A stretch of DNA of 64,000 nucleotides from Ottowia testudinis (GCF_017498525.1 NZ_CP071796.1:1612001-1676000), one strand, 5' to 3'. Positions 18,202-27,949 are shown, counted from the first letter of the stretch. Notes: a model not told the origin generated them from the sequence alone. Made by a program: numbers and translations.

Positions 18202-19184
18202 GCCAGCAGCGGCGCGGCCACGCGCTGGCGCAGCACGCGCTCGAAGTGCGTCGGGTCGTGCGCCTTCAGCATGCTGGCTTCGCGCGGCAGATGAAAGTCC
18301 CACAGGCGCGAGACCCAGAAGCGCAGCGCGCCCGCGCGCAGCATGGCGGGCAGCAGGCGCCGCTCGGCGTCGGTCAGCGGGCGCACGGCCTGGTAGGCGT
18401 TCAGCAGGGCCTGCGTGCGTGCCGCGTCGGTGGTGCCGGTGGGCAGGTCGATGGCCCAGTCGTTCAGCGTCACGGCCAGATCGAACAACCACGTATCGAC
18501 GCCCGCGAAATAGAAGTCGAAAAAGCCCGAGAGCACCGGCTGCTCGGCCGTGCCCTCGAACATCACGTTATCGCGGAACAGATCGGCGTGCACGGCCCCG
18601 CGCGGCAGGGCGGCGTAGGCGGACGATGCGGCAATGTGGTTCTGGTAGGCCAGCTCGGCGCGGATCAGCGCCGCCTGCGATTCATCGAGGTGCGGCAGGA
18701 TGACGGGCACCGTCTCGTTCCACCACGCCAGGCCGCGCAGGTTGGGCTGGCGGCGCTCGTAGCCGCGCGCGGCCAGGTGGGCGCGCGCCAGCATGTCGCC
18801 CACGGCGGCGCAGTGCGTGGGGCCGGGCGCCAGTTCGCTCTTGCCGCGCAGGCGGTTGACCACGGCGGCGGGCTTGCCGCACACGGTGTGCAGGATCTCG
18901 TCCTCGCCGGCCTTGATGCGCACACCCGCAGCCTTGGCCTGCGGCTCGGGCACCGGCACGCCGTGCTGCGCCAGATGCTTCATCAGGTGCAGATAGAACG
19001 GCAGTTGCGCGTGCGTCAGGCGCTCGAACAGCGTCAGCACCCATTCGCCCTGCGTGCTGGTGGCGAAGTAGTTGGTGTTCTCGATGCCGCCCTCGATGCC
19101 GCGCAGCGACGTCAGCTCGCCCAGGCCCAGTGCTTGCAGCAGGGCGCCGGCCTCGTCCTCGGAGACTTCGGTGTAAACAGCCAT
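18198..19184 (-). CDS. thrB: Homoserine kinase (aminoglycoside-phosphotransferase-like ThrB)
   Basis: A 328-residue homoserine kinase of the protein-kinase-like fold used by beta- and alpha-proteobacteria, phosphorylating homoserine for threonine synthesis. The diagnostic segments are [12 protein letters not shown] (nucleotide loop), the catalytic loop [13 protein letters not shown] and the metal-binding [10 protein letters not shown]. The start ATG 19184 gives [16 protein letters not shown], the usual family N-terminus. It overlaps the downstream BPSS1780-type gene by 4 bases. The upstream DUF2782-like gene lies 31 bases away on the same strand. Confident. Confidence 0.93.
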   Translation of the reverse strand: MAVYTEVSEDEAGALLQALGLGELTSLRGIEGGIENTNYFATSTQGEWVLTLFERLTHAQLPFYLHLMKHLAQHGVPVPEPQAKAAGVRIKAGEDEILHTVCGKPAAVVNRLRGKSELAPGPTHCAAVGDMLARAHLAARGYERRQPNLRGLAWWNETVPVILPHLDESQAALIRAELAYQNHIAASSAYAALPRGAVHADLFRDNVMFEGTAEQPVLSGFFDFYFAGVDTWLFDLAVTLNDWAIDLPTGTTDAARTQALLNAYQAVRPLTDAERRLLPAMLRAGALRFWVSRLWDFHLPREASMLKAHDPTHFERVLRQRVAAPLLA

Positions 19185-19215
19185 GGGGCGCTGGTCTGGC
19201 GTGCGCGAGGTGCTC

Positions 19216-19560
19216 TTAAAAGGGTAGCTTCCAGACCCTGCGGCCCGCGGCGCCGGGGCCGGCTTCACGGCTGTTGGCCCCGCTGCCGGTGGCATCGGCG
19301 GGCAGTACGTCATAGGCAGGCACGGCGGCCTTGGGCTGCACCTTGATGCTTTTCGTCTCGCCGCCGCTGCGCACTTCGTCCACGCGGCTGCCAGCATCTT
19401 CGGTGTGGATGTGCTCGACACGTTGTGTCTTGCGGTCCAGCACAGGCTCATCGCGCAGGGTGCCTGGTGCGGTCGCGGGCGGCGTTTGAGCCAAAGCCAG
19501 GGCGCCGGAGGTCAGACAGACCGCCGCCAGCGATGACTTGATAACAGAGGGTGAACGCAT
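19216..19560 (-). CDS. DUF2782-like exported protein, unknown function
   Basis: A 114-residue protein with a signal peptide ([20 protein letters not shown], cleaved after ALA). The mature part, [20 protein letters not shown] followed by [14 protein letters not shown], resembles the small DUF2782 proteins usually found next to thrB and polA in beta-proteobacteria. There are no catalytic motifs. Here it is separated from polA by the 5.4-kb siderophore operon. Its start faces the siderophore operon promoter, so the two share the intergenic region 19561-19708. Confidence 0.6.
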   Translation of the reverse strand: MRSPSVIKSSLAAVCLTSGALALAQTPPATAPGTLRDEPVLDRKTQRVEHIHTEDAGSRVDEVRSGGETKSIKVQPKAAVPAYDVLPADATGSGANSREAGPGAAGRRVWKLPF

Positions 19561-19653
19561 GGACGAATTCTAGGCGCGATCGCGATGACCTTGACTGGGT
19601 GTCCGTGTCGTGCATGCGCCACCTCGACTTCGCTGTCGAGTTGCAAAAATACA

Positions 19654-19682
19654 AATAAGAATGATTCGTATTTATATACAAT
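19654..19682 (+). promoter_or_regulatory. Fur box and promoter of the siderophore operon
   Basis: The 19-bp box AATAAGAATGATTCGTATT (19654-19672) is a near-perfect inverted repeat (8 of 9 pairs around a central G) of the Fur type. It is followed by TACAAT (19677-19682) as -10, so bound Fur would cover the -35 region. The NIS synthetase ATG is at 19709. This predicts iron repression of the operon. Confidence 0.8.
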
Positions 19683-19708
19683 ACACCTTTTGTTTTAAGA
19701 GAAGGCGC

Positions 19709-21565
19709 ATGCAGGTTGCACACTTTGCTCCACACGGCTGTGATGTTTCGGATGAATTTGCTGTGCAGGCACGAGCGTCCTCGCATCAGCGCAGCATGCA
19801 GCGAACCGTGCAAGCGCTGTTTCGCGAGAAATTGCTGAGCCATGACCAACTGGTCGTTGAAGGCACCAGCGCATGGCTGCCCCTGTGGCGGTGCCAAAAA
19901 CTTCTGCGTCTGGAGGGCTTGCACATCGGGGCCGCGGGCAACTGCCAGTTGCACGGCCCGGTGGTGTGCTACCTCAACGGCCGCCAGTGTTGCAAGCTCA
20001 ATTCATCCGCGGAGTTGCTGGCCCATGTTCTGCACCAGCAGGACGGCCTGGACAGCGACGATTTACAGCGGTTGTTGCTAGAGGTGGCCAACAGCGCTGA
20101 AAACGATGCGCTGTGCCTTTCTTATCGACACGGTTGGGCAAAACGCTTGCGCGCGCAACATGGCGCAGACGCGCAGAACAACTTCGTGGCGGCGCTGCAC
20201 CGGTCGACGCTGGAGAACCCGGTCTTGTTGCTGGAGCAATGGGGCGCGTTGGGGCACCCGTGGCATCCCAACTACAAGACCAAGCTGGGATTGCGCGCGG
20301 ACCAGGTCATGGCGCTATCGCCCGAGTTTGAAGCCTGCATACAGGTGCCCTGTGCCGCAATCCACGCCGATGCGGCCCATGTGACCAGTTGCGATGCTCA
20401 GGTTGATTACCGGCATTGGTTTGCTGCGGCTTACCCGGCCACTTGGCAAGAGTGGGCGCGGGCGCTCGAGGCGCGCGGCGAGCGCGTGGCGTGCTGGCTG
20501 CCGTTGCCCTTGCATCCGTATCAAGCCGAGCAGGTGGTGGCAGAGCGATTCGCAGATGAGCTGCGCGCCCGAAAGCTCTTGTTGCTGAACGGCGTGGTCA
20601 TTGATGCGCGGCCCTCGATGTCGTTTCGTACGGTGGTGCCGCAGGGGGCGGCCAACTTGCCGCACATGAAGCTCCCGGTGTCCCTGCGCCTGACGAGCGT
20701 GGAGCGCACCGTGTCGCCCAAATCGGTGGTGATGGGCCCGCGCCTGACCACGCTGCTGCGCCAAATCATGGCGCGCGAAAACGGCTTCGACGGCCGCTTG
20801 GCGATCCTCGGAGAAGAAGTTGGCCTGCATTACCTCGATCCGCAAGGCAACGACGACAGGGCGCGACATCTGTCTGTGCTGTATCGAACCAATCCGATGG
20901 TCTACAGGACGGCAGAACGACTTCCGGTCCCTGTGGGGGCCTTGTTTGCCGAGTCGCCACTGCACGGCCGGCCGCTGGTGACCGATCTGGTGGCCAGCGC
21001 CCATGGAGATCACGCATCCGGCGCGGAAGCATTTTTCAGTGCCTATCTCGCCGCGGTGTTGCCGGCGGTGCTGGGGCCGTATCTGCTGTACGGCATCGCG
21101 TTCGAGGCGCACCAGCAAAACAGCTTGGTGATACTGGATGGACGACTGCGGCCGGTGCAACTGCTGGTACGTGATTTTGGGGATCTGCGCATCCATGCGC
21201 CCACGCTGCGGCAGAGCGGCCACGCACTTCAGGCGTACAGCGCCACGCATACGCTGTTCGAATCCGATGCCGAGGCGCGAGACAAGTTGATTCACGCCTT
21301 CATGCTTTGCCACCTGACGGAGTTGGCATTGCTGCTGGCGCGTACCTATGCACGGCCGGAAGGCGCGTTCATGCAACTCATGCGCCAGCAGGTGCAGGCA
21401 GTGTTCACGCATCTGCGCTCGCGCACCGATCCGGTGCGCTGGCACCGCGAGCACGAAGCCTTGCTCGAGAGCGATTGGCCGGCCAAGTCGTTCATACGCA
21501 TGCGTCTTTGCAACGCGTCGGACGACATCGTGCTGCGCATGCCCAATCCATTGAAATTCACTTGA
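19709..21565 (+). CDS. NRPS-independent siderophore (NIS) synthetase, IucA/IucC family
   Basis: A 618-residue ATP-dependent ligase that condenses citrate or a similar carboxylate with an amine or alcohol to build a siderophore. Family motifs: GHPWHPNYKTKLGL (residues 182-195) binds ATP/carboxylate; LPLHPYQAEQV, KLPVSLRLTSVERT and FEAHQQNSLV...LLVRDFGDLRI complete the active site; the IucC-like C-terminal FhuF-type half follows. ATG 19709 has GAAGG upstream; the longer reading frame would cross the Fur box. It is the only biosynthetic enzyme here and is followed immediately by an exporter and a receptor, resembling rhizoferrin-type loci (Francisella FslA, Legionella LbtA). The product is inferred, not shown. 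Confidence 0.9.
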   Translation: MQVAHFAPHGCDVSDEFAVQARASSHQRSMQRTVQALFREKLLSHDQLVVEGTSAWLPLWRCQKLLRLEGLHIGAAGNCQLHGPVVCYLNGRQCCKLNSSAELLAHVLHQQDGLDSDDLQRLLLEVANSAENDALCLSYRHGWAKRLRAQHGADAQNNFVAALHRSTLENPVLLLEQWGALGHPWHPNYKTKLGLRADQVMALSPEFEACIQVPCAAIHADAAHVTSCDAQVDYRHWFAAAYPATWQEWARALEARGERVACWLPLPLHPYQAEQVVAERFADELRARKLLLLNGVVIDARPSMSFRTVVPQGAANLPHMKLPVSLRLTSVERTVSPKSVVMGPRLTTLLRQIMARENGFDGRLAILGEEVGLHYLDPQGNDDRARHLSVLYRTNPMVYRTAERLPVPVGALFAESPLHGRPLVTDLVASAHGDHASGAEAFFSAYLAAVLPAVLGPYLLYGIAFEAHQQNSLVILDGRLRPVQLLVRDFGDLRIHAPTLRQSGHALQAYSATHTLFESDAEARDKLIHAFMLCHLTELALLLARTYARPEGAFMQLMRQQVQAVFTHLRSRTDPVRWHREHEALLESDWPAKSFIRMRLCNASDDIVLRMPNPLKFT

Positions 21566-22791
21566 TGGCTGCGGAGTCATTACCGTCGTCCCGACGGACA
21601 CTGGAATGGCTGTTGGCGATCCAGTGCCTGTCGATGGGTGCCATGGAAATGAGCGGGCCGTTCTGGCCCCTGCATTTGCGCACGCTCGAGCAGATGTCGG
21701 ACTTCAGGTTCGCGTGGGTCAGCATGGCGGTTTACGCGGGGCCGATGGTGATGGCCCTGTGCAGCACGCCGTGGTGGGGTCGCATGGGCGATCGCATCGG
21801 CCACAAGCCCATGGTGGTGCGGGCGCTACTGGCCTTGGCGGCCACGCAGATCATTGCGGCCTTCGCGCCGTCGGTGATCGTGGTGCTGATCGCGCGTCTG
21901 GCGCAAGGTGCGCTTGGTGGTTTCATCGCGGCCGCCCAGGCCTATGGCGCTGGCTTGGTCGACCGCCCAGGGCGCGGCAGCCTGATGGCGCGCTTGCAAG
22001 TGGCCACCGCGCTGGGCTCGGCATTCGGGCCGGGCTTGGGCGGCCTGCTCTTCGATGGGTGGGGCTTTCAGGTTGTCAACCTGGTGGCAGCGGTGGTTTG
22101 CGTGGGCTGCGCGGTGGCGGCCATCGCGGTGCTCCCGCGGGACAAACCGGCGCTTGCTGCCGAGCCACGGCCTTCGGGCGCCACCACCGGACCCGCCGGC
22201 GCACTGGTTTGGGGTGCACTGCGGGGTCTGTTGATCGGCATCGTGCTGGTGCAAACCGGCAAGTTGATGCCGCAGGCTTTCTTTGCCGTCTTCGCGCAAC
22301 AGGTGTTGCAGGCCGACGCTGCCTACACCGGCCTGTGCTATGGCGCCACCGCCTTGGGCTTGTGCGTGGCCGCGCCGATGTGGGGACGGTGGTTTGAAGC
22401 CATGGATCAAGCCGCGGTCATGCGACGGGTGGAGTGGATTGCGTTGGCCTGCGCGGCCACCGTGGCCATGCAGGCGTGGTTCGTCGACCTGCGTATTTTT
22501 TTGCTGGCGCGCTTGCTTTGGGGCGTTTGCCTGGGTGCGCTGCTGCCCGTGTTTTACGCGCTGCTGTCGCTCCAGGCCAGCGCGCGCCAGCAGGGCGCGG
22601 TGTTGGGCTGGGGCAATAGCGCGGCCAAGGCGGGCGCCTTGTTGGGCACGGCCAGCGGCGCCTTGACCATGGCCTGGCTCCCCTTGAAACATGTGTTCTG
22701 GCCGGCCTGTGCCATCTATGCCGTTGCCGCGCTGGGCCTGCGGATGCTGCGGTTGAAAACGCCGCGGCAACTCACGGGCGCTGCGCCATGA
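21565..22791 (+). CDS. MFS transporter, probable siderophore exporter
   Basis: A 408-residue major facilitator with 12 predicted helices. The loop 2-3 signature GRMGDRIGHKPMVVRALL is conserved, and a LARLLWGVCLGALLPVFYAL helix lies in the second half. The start ATG shares one base with the synthetase TGA (TGATG), so it is translationally coupled. Position between a NIS synthetase and a TonB receptor indicates siderophore export across the inner membrane, as for FslB/LbtB-type exporters. An 80-bp MITE-like element follows. Confidence 0.85.
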   Translation: MAAESLPSSRRTLEWLLAIQCLSMGAMEMSGPFWPLHLRTLEQMSDFRFAWVSMAVYAGPMVMALCSTPWWGRMGDRIGHKPMVVRALLALAATQIIAAFAPSVIVVLIARLAQGALGGFIAAAQAYGAGLVDRPGRGSLMARLQVATALGSAFGPGLGGLLFDGWGFQVVNLVAAVVCVGCAVAAIAVLPRDKPALAAEPRPSGATTGPAGALVWGALRGLLIGIVLVQTGKLMPQAFFAVFAQQVLQADAAYTGLCYGATALGLCVAAPMWGRWFEAMDQAAVMRRVEWIALACAATVAMQAWFVDLRIFLLARLLWGVCLGALLPVFYALLSLQASARQQGAVLGWGNSAAKAGALLGTASGALTMAWLPLKHVFWPACAIYAVAALGLRMLRLKTPRQLTGAAP

Positions 22792-22811
22792 CCTGCGCAT
22801 AAACCAGATAC

Positions 22812-22890
22812 GGCTTACGCAAAAAGGCGCCTGACAGGGCGGGGGAGCCAAGGCGAAGCGCTCGGCTTCATCCTGAATTTGCGTAAGTCC
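22812..22890. mobile_element. MITE-like remnant with CTTACGCAAA terminal inverted repeats
   Basis: The left end GGCTTACGCAAA (22812-22823) and right end TTTGCGTAAGTCC (22878-22890) are inverted copies (10 exact bases) enclosing about 54 bases that contain AGCCGAGCGCTTCGCC on the minus strand. It carries no coding capacity and no obvious target duplication. It lies inside the siderophore operon between exporter and receptor genes. Confidence 0.5.
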
Positions 22891-22924
22891 TGCCAGTTTT
22901 TTCAACGAGGAAGGAAGCAAGCAA

Positions 22925-25039
22925 GTGTCGACCACCCCATCATCCCGTACCTTGGCGTGCTTGTTCGTCGCGTGCGCCAGCCATGCGCAGGCGCAAGACC
23001 CTGACGTGACCAGCCTGCCCGAGGTCAAAGTGCAGGCCACGGCGCAGCCCAATGTGGGCTACCAGACCAAGGAGTCATCGGTGGCGACGAAGGGCAATGT
23101 GGCCGTGCGCGATGTGCCGCAAACCGTGAACGCGGTGCCGGCCGAATTGATGCGCGACCAGAACGCCATGTCGGTGCAGGACGCGCTGCAAAACGTGCCC
23201 GGCTTGAGCTTCAGCGTGGGCGATGCCCAGCGCGATCAGGTGTTCATCCGTGGCTTCACGGCCATCAACGATCAGTTCGTGGACGGCGTCCGGGATGACG
23301 CCTTGTATTACCGTGACTTGTCCAACATCGAGCGGGTGGAGGTGTTGAAAGGGCCGGCATCCGTGTTGTATGGGCGGGGATCGGCCGGCGGCATGGTCAA
23401 CCGCGTGACCAAGAAGCCCGGCGCGCACCCCGTGCAGGAAATCGGCGTCACCCTGGGCGCACGCGGCCAAAAAAGGGCCGAATTCGACACCGGCTTTGCC
23501 AACGCGGACGGCACTCTGATGCTGCGCATGACCGGTGCGCTGGAAGATTCCACCAGCTTTCGCGACCAGTTTTTCTTGAAGCGCCAGGCGTGGGCACCGT
23601 CACTGACGTACAAGCCCAATGCCTTGACCAGCTTCACGGCGCAACTGGATTATCTGGACGACAAGCGCCTGGCCGACCAGGGGGTGCCCAGCTACCGCGG
23701 CCGGCCGGTGAACGTGCCCATCCACACGTATTTCGGCGCCGCCAACGGGCGCGACCGCGCCTTCGTGCAATCGAAGGTGCTGGGCTCGACGCTGACGCTG
23801 GACCATCGATTCAACGATGCGCTGTCTTTTCGCTCGGTGCTGCGCGGCTACGACTTCGAGCTGGACCGCAACTACACCACCATTGCCAAGGTGACGGATG
23901 GCGCGAAGCCGAGCGTGACCATCGCCCAGACGCGCCGTCTGCGCAATGAAAGAGGATTTTTCTGGCAGAACGAGCTGTCGCACCACCTGCGCTGGGGCGG
24001 TGTGGAGCACCAACTGCTGTACGGGCTGGAGCTGGGGCGGCAGAACAAGTCCGAATGGCTGACCTCGCGCGGCAACGCGGCAACCTACGCGCTGTTTGCC
24101 CCGGTGCTCGCCGATCTGCCGCCCATGCCCGCCAACGCCAAACCCAGCGTCCACAATGCCACCCGCGTCAACGTGGCCGCCGCCTATGTGCAGGATTTGA
24201 TGACCTTGTCGCCGAACTGGAAAGTGCTGGCCGGCCTGCGCTACGAGCGCCTGGCGCAGTTCCGCGACGACCTTACTGCCGCCAACAAGGATTTGCATCG
24301 GGTGGACACACCGCTGTCTCCGCGCGTTGGGCTGATTTACCAGACCAACGACCGCCTCTCCCTCTACGCTGCCTACAGCCGCTCGTTTCAGCCCCTATCC
24401 GACTCCTACGTGTTCTACGGCAACAGCGACCAGCTGAAGCCGACGCTGACGCGGAACAGGGAGATCGGCATCAAGTACGAGATCAGCCCGCGTGCCAGCC
24501 TAAGCGCAGCCATCTTCGACATGTCGCAAAACAACATTCAGGTTGGCGATCCCGAGCGCCCGGGCTTCGCGCTCAACGTGGGCCAGCAACGCACCCGCGG
24601 GCTGGAGCTTTCCGTCAGCGGGGAATTGGCGCGCGGCTGGGACGTCATGGCCGGGTATGCCTACATGCGCGGGGTGATCGCGCGTTCCACCGAAAAAACC
24701 TCGGCGAACACACCATTCAAAGGCAATGTCTCGGCCCTCACACCACGCCACACCTTCAACCTCTGGCTCAAGCACCGGCTGGGCAACGGCTACTGGGTGG
24801 CCGGTGGCGGTCGCGCCGAATCGGCGCGCTTTGCCTCGGCAGACAACCTCACCCGGCTGGCGGGTTACGGGGTGATGAACCTGGCCGCAGGCTACGAAGG
24901 CCGTCACTTCGACGTGACGGTGTCGCTGAAGAACGTGCTCGATCGCCGCTACACCGTCTCGGCGCACGGTGGCGCCAACGACTACAACATGCCAGGTGAG
25001 CCGCGCAGCCTGATCGTGGCGGCGCGTTACCGGTTCTGA
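22925..25039 (+). CDS. TonB-dependent siderophore receptor
   Basis: A 704-residue outer-membrane receptor. After a signal peptide (ending SHAQAQ) the plug domain begins with a TonB-box-like LPEVKVQAT and contains QTVNAVPAELMRDQNAMSVQ, ALQNVPGLSF, FIRGF, NIERVEVLKGPASVLYG and RGSAGGMVNRVTKKP. The 22-strand barrel ends in RSLIVAARYRF with the terminal Phe. It imports the ferric form of the siderophore made by the upstream synthetase, by inference from the operon. The start is GTG at 22925, preceded by GAGGAAGGAA; no better ATG exists before the signal peptide. The MITE-like element upstream may affect its expression relative to the first two genes. Confidence 0.92.
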   Translation: MSTTPSSRTLACLFVACASHAQAQDPDVTSLPEVKVQATAQPNVGYQTKESSVATKGNVAVRDVPQTVNAVPAELMRDQNAMSVQDALQNVPGLSFSVGDAQRDQVFIRGFTAINDQFVDGVRDDALYYRDLSNIERVEVLKGPASVLYGRGSAGGMVNRVTKKPGAHPVQEIGVTLGARGQKRAEFDTGFANADGTLMLRMTGALEDSTSFRDQFFLKRQAWAPSLTYKPNALTSFTAQLDYLDDKRLADQGVPSYRGRPVNVPIHTYFGAANGRDRAFVQSKVLGSTLTLDHRFNDALSFRSVLRGYDFELDRNYTTIAKVTDGAKPSVTIAQTRRLRNERGFFWQNELSHHLRWGGVEHQLLYGLELGRQNKSEWLTSRGNAATYALFAPVLADLPPMPANAKPSVHNATRVNVAAAYVQDLMTLSPNWKVLAGLRYERLAQFRDDLTAANKDLHRVDTPLSPRVGLIYQTNDRLSLYAAYSRSFQPLSDSYVFYGNSDQLKPTLTRNREIGIKYEISPRASLSAAIFDMSQNNIQVGDPERPGFALNVGQQRTRGLELSVSGELARGWDVMAGYAYMRGVIARSTEKTSANTPFKGNVSALTPRHTFNLWLKHRLGNGYWVAGGGRAESARFASADNLTRLAGYGVMNLAAGYEGRHFDVTVSLKNVLDRRYTVSAHGGANDYNMPGEPRSLIVAARYRF

Positions 25040-25123
25040 ACCTCGGGAGTTTCGCCACGAGGTCAGTGGGTCGGACTTGAGAAGGTGCGGGCGCGGTCAA
25101 GGGTGCACATGCACAATGCCGGC

Positions 25124-27949
25124 ATGACCGCCTCCGCCGACCCATCCGCTGATTCACCCGACGCCGACGTGCGTCCCACCCTGCTGCTGGTCGACGGCTC
25201 CAGCTACCTGTACCGCGCCTTCCACGCCATGCCGGATTTGCGCGCCGACCCGGGCGACCCGGCCAGCCAGCCGACGGGCGCCATCCGCGGCATGATCAAC
25301 ATGCTGGGCGCGCTGCGCAAGGACTACCCCGACGCGCAGTACGCGGCCTGCATCTTCGACGCACCGGGCAGGACGTTCCGCGACGACCTTTACCCCGACT
25401 ACAAGGCGCACCGCGCGCCCATGCCCGACGACTTGCGCAGCCAGATCGAGCCTATCCACGAAGTGGTGCGCCTGCTGGGCTGGACCGTGCTGACGGTGCC
25501 CAGCGTGGAGGCCGACGACGTGATCGGCACGCTGGCGCGGGCGGGCGAGGCGCAGGGCATGGACGTGATCGTTTCCAGCGGCGACAAGGACTTGGCGCAA
25601 CTGGTCACTCCGCGCATCACCATCATCGACACCATGACCGGCAAGCGCCGCGACGAGGCCGGCGTGCAGGCCGAATTCGGCGTGGCTGCCAGCCAGATGC
25701 TCGACTACCAGGTGTTGCTGGGCGACGCCATCGACAACGTGCCGGGCGTCGACAAGGTCGGCCCCAAGACGGCCGCCAAATGGCTGAACGAACACGGCTC
25801 GCTGGACGCCATCGTGGCGAATGCCGATCAGATCAAGGGAGCGGCGGGCGAGAGCCTGCGCCGCGCGCTCGACTGGCTGCCCAAGGGCCGCGAGCTGCTG
25901 AAAATCCGCACCGACTGCGATCTGGCGGAACACGTCGTCGGCCTGCCTGCTCTTGATTCTGTAGCTGTTGGCACTCAGGATACAACGACTCTCGCCGCTT
26001 TCTATGAAAAATACGGCTTCAAGACGCTGGCAAAGGCACTGGTGTCGGGTGGTGGCTCGAAGGCCGCGCGCGGCAGGAGCGCTGCGGCCGCTGACGGCCC
26101 GGCGGTCGATTTGTTCACCGATCCGCCGCCGCTGTCGGGCGACGTGAAGCTCGACTACGAAATCATCCTGACCTGGGAAGCTTTCGACACCTGGCTGGCG
26201 CAGGTCAACGCCGCCGAGCTGACCGGCCTGGACACCGAAACCACCTCGCTCGACGAAATGCGTGCGCGCATCGTTGGCCTGTCGTTGTCCACCGCGCCGG
26301 GGCGCGCGGCCTATATCCCGCTGGCGCATGCGGGGCCCGACGCGCCGGCGCAGCTGCCCATCGATGAGGTGCTGGCACGCCTCAAGCCCTGGTTGGAAGA
26401 CGGCAGCAAAAGCAAGCTCGGCCAGCACGTCAAGTACGACCAGCACGTGTTTGCCAACCACGGCATCCGCGTGGCCGGCTATGCGCACGACACCATGCTG
26501 CAAAGCTATGTGCTTGAAGTGCATCGCCCGCACGGCCTGGCCAGCCTGGCCGAGCGCCACCTGGGCCGCACGGGCCTCACCTACGAAGACCTGTGCGGCA
26601 AGGGCGCGCACCAGATTCCGTTTGCGCAGGTGCCGGTCGAGCGCGCCGCGCAGTACGCGTGCGAAGACGCCGAGCAAACCCTGCACGTGCACCAGGCGCT
26701 GTGGCCGCGCCTTGAGGCCGACGGGCGGCTGCGCGGCATCTACGAACTGGAGATGGCGACCAGCGACGTGCTGTTCCAGATCGAGCGCCACGGCGTGCTG
26801 ATCGACTCGGCCGAGCTGGCCGCGCAAAGCCACGCGCTGGGCCAGCGCATCCTGCAACTGGAGCAAGAGGCGCATGAGCTGGCGGGCCAGCCCTTCAACC
26901 TCGGGTCACCCAAGCAGATCGGCGAAATCTTCTTCGACAAACTCGGCCTGCCGGTGGTCAAGAAAACCGCCACTGGCAAACCGAGCACCGACGAAGAAGT
27001 GTTGGAAAAACTCGCTGAGGATTACCCGCTGCCCGCGCGCATCCTGGAGCACCGCGGCCTGTCGAAGCTGAAGGGCACCTACACCGACAAGCTGCCGCTG
27101 ATGGTGAACCCCGACACCGGCCGCGTCCACACGCACTACGCGCAGGCCGTGGCGGTGACCGGGCGCCTGTCCAGCAACGACCCCAACCTGCAGAACATCC
27201 CCATCCGCACGCCGGAAGGCCGGCGCATCCGCGAAGCCTTCATCGCCGCGCCGGGGCATGTCATCGTGAGCGCCGACTACAGCCAGATCGAGCTGCGCAT
27301 CATGGCGCACCTGTCGGACGACGAAGCGCTGATGACGGCCTTCACCGAAGGGCTGGACGTGCACCGCGCGACCGCGGCCGAAGTGTTCGGCCTGGCGCCG
27401 GATCAGGTCAGCAGCGAGCAGCGCCGCTACGCCAAGGTCATCAACTTCGGTCTGATCTACGGCATGAGCAGCTTCGGCCTGGCCAAGGCCCTGGGCATCG
27501 ACAACACAGCAGCGCGCAATTACATCGAGCGCTATTTCGACCGCTACCCCGGCGTCAAGCGCTACATGGACGAGACCAAGCTGTTGGCCAAGGCCAAGGG
27601 CTACGTCGAAACCGTGTTCGGCCGCCGCCTGTACCTGCCCGAAATCAACTCTCCCAACGGCCCGCGGCGCGCCGGCGCCGAACGCGCTGCCATCAACGCG
27701 CCCATGCAGGGCACGGCGGCCGATTTGATCAAGAAGTCGATGCTGGCCGTGCAGCATTCGCTACAAAAAGAGCAGCGCGCCACGCGCATGGTCATGCAGG
27801 TGCACGACGAGCTGGTGCTGGAAGTGCCCGAGGGCGAAGTCGATTGGGTGAAGGCGGAAGTGCCCCGACTGATGGCGGGCGTCGCGGAGTTGAAAGTGCC
27901 GCTGTTGGCTGAAGTGGGTGTGGGGCCGAACTGGGAGCAGGCGCATTGA
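25124..27949 (+). CDS. polA: DNA polymerase I
   Basis: A 941-residue polymerase for Okazaki fragment processing and repair synthesis. The 5'-3' exonuclease domain (LLLVDGSSYLYRAFHA, PSVEADDVIGTL, VSSGDKDLAQLV) is followed by the 3'-5' exonuclease (GLDTETTSLDEM, with later catalytic Asp) and polymerase domains (motif A SADYSQIELRIMAHL, motif B RRYAKVINFGLIYGMSS, motif C MQVHDELVLEV). ATG 25124 is preferred; ATG 25109 and GTG 25085 are in frame. The segment LDSVAVGTQDTTTLAAF is coded by an AT-rich patch that may be an old family A repeat. The next gene overlaps its stop. Confidence 0.96.
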   Translation: MTASADPSADSPDADVRPTLLLVDGSSYLYRAFHAMPDLRADPGDPASQPTGAIRGMINMLGALRKDYPDAQYAACIFDAPGRTFRDDLYPDYKAHRAPMPDDLRSQIEPIHEVVRLLGWTVLTVPSVEADDVIGTLARAGEAQGMDVIVSSGDKDLAQLVTPRITIIDTMTGKRRDEAGVQAEFGVAASQMLDYQVLLGDAIDNVPGVDKVGPKTAAKWLNEHGSLDAIVANADQIKGAAGESLRRALDWLPKGRELLKIRTDCDLAEHVVGLPALDSVAVGTQDTTTLAAFYEKYGFKTLAKALVSGGGSKAARGRSAAAADGPAVDLFTDPPPLSGDVKLDYEIILTWEAFDTWLAQVNAAELTGLDTETTSLDEMRARIVGLSLSTAPGRAAYIPLAHAGPDAPAQLPIDEVLARLKPWLEDGSKSKLGQHVKYDQHVFANHGIRVAGYAHDTMLQSYVLEVHRPHGLASLAERHLGRTGLTYEDLCGKGAHQIPFAQVPVERAAQYACEDAEQTLHVHQALWPRLEADGRLRGIYELEMATSDVLFQIERHGVLIDSAELAAQSHALGQRILQLEQEAHELAGQPFNLGSPKQIGEIFFDKLGLPVVKKTATGKPSTDEEVLEKLAEDYPLPARILEHRGLSKLKGTYTDKLPLMVNPDTGRVHTHYAQAVAVTGRLSSNDPNLQNIPIRTPEGRRIREAFIAAPGHVIVSADYSQIELRIMAHLSDDEALMTAFTEGLDVHRATAAEVFGLAPDQVSSEQRRYAKVINFGLIYGMSSFGLAKALGIDNTAARNYIERYFDRYPGVKRYMDETKLLAKAKGYVETVFGRRLYLPEINSPNGPRRAGAERAAINAPMQGTAADLIKKSMLAVQHSLQKEQRATRMVMQVHDELVLEVPEGEVDWVKAEVPRLMAGVAELKVPLLAEVGVGPNWEQAH
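25950..26010 (+). repeat. Possible decayed family A element inside polA (copy 7)
   Basis: gctcttgattctgtAGCTGT and a following AT-rich stretch stand out from the GC-rich gene, but the GCGCTT/AAGCGC core is gone. Kept as a weak candidate because the position is an interdomain linker. Confidence 0.25.
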
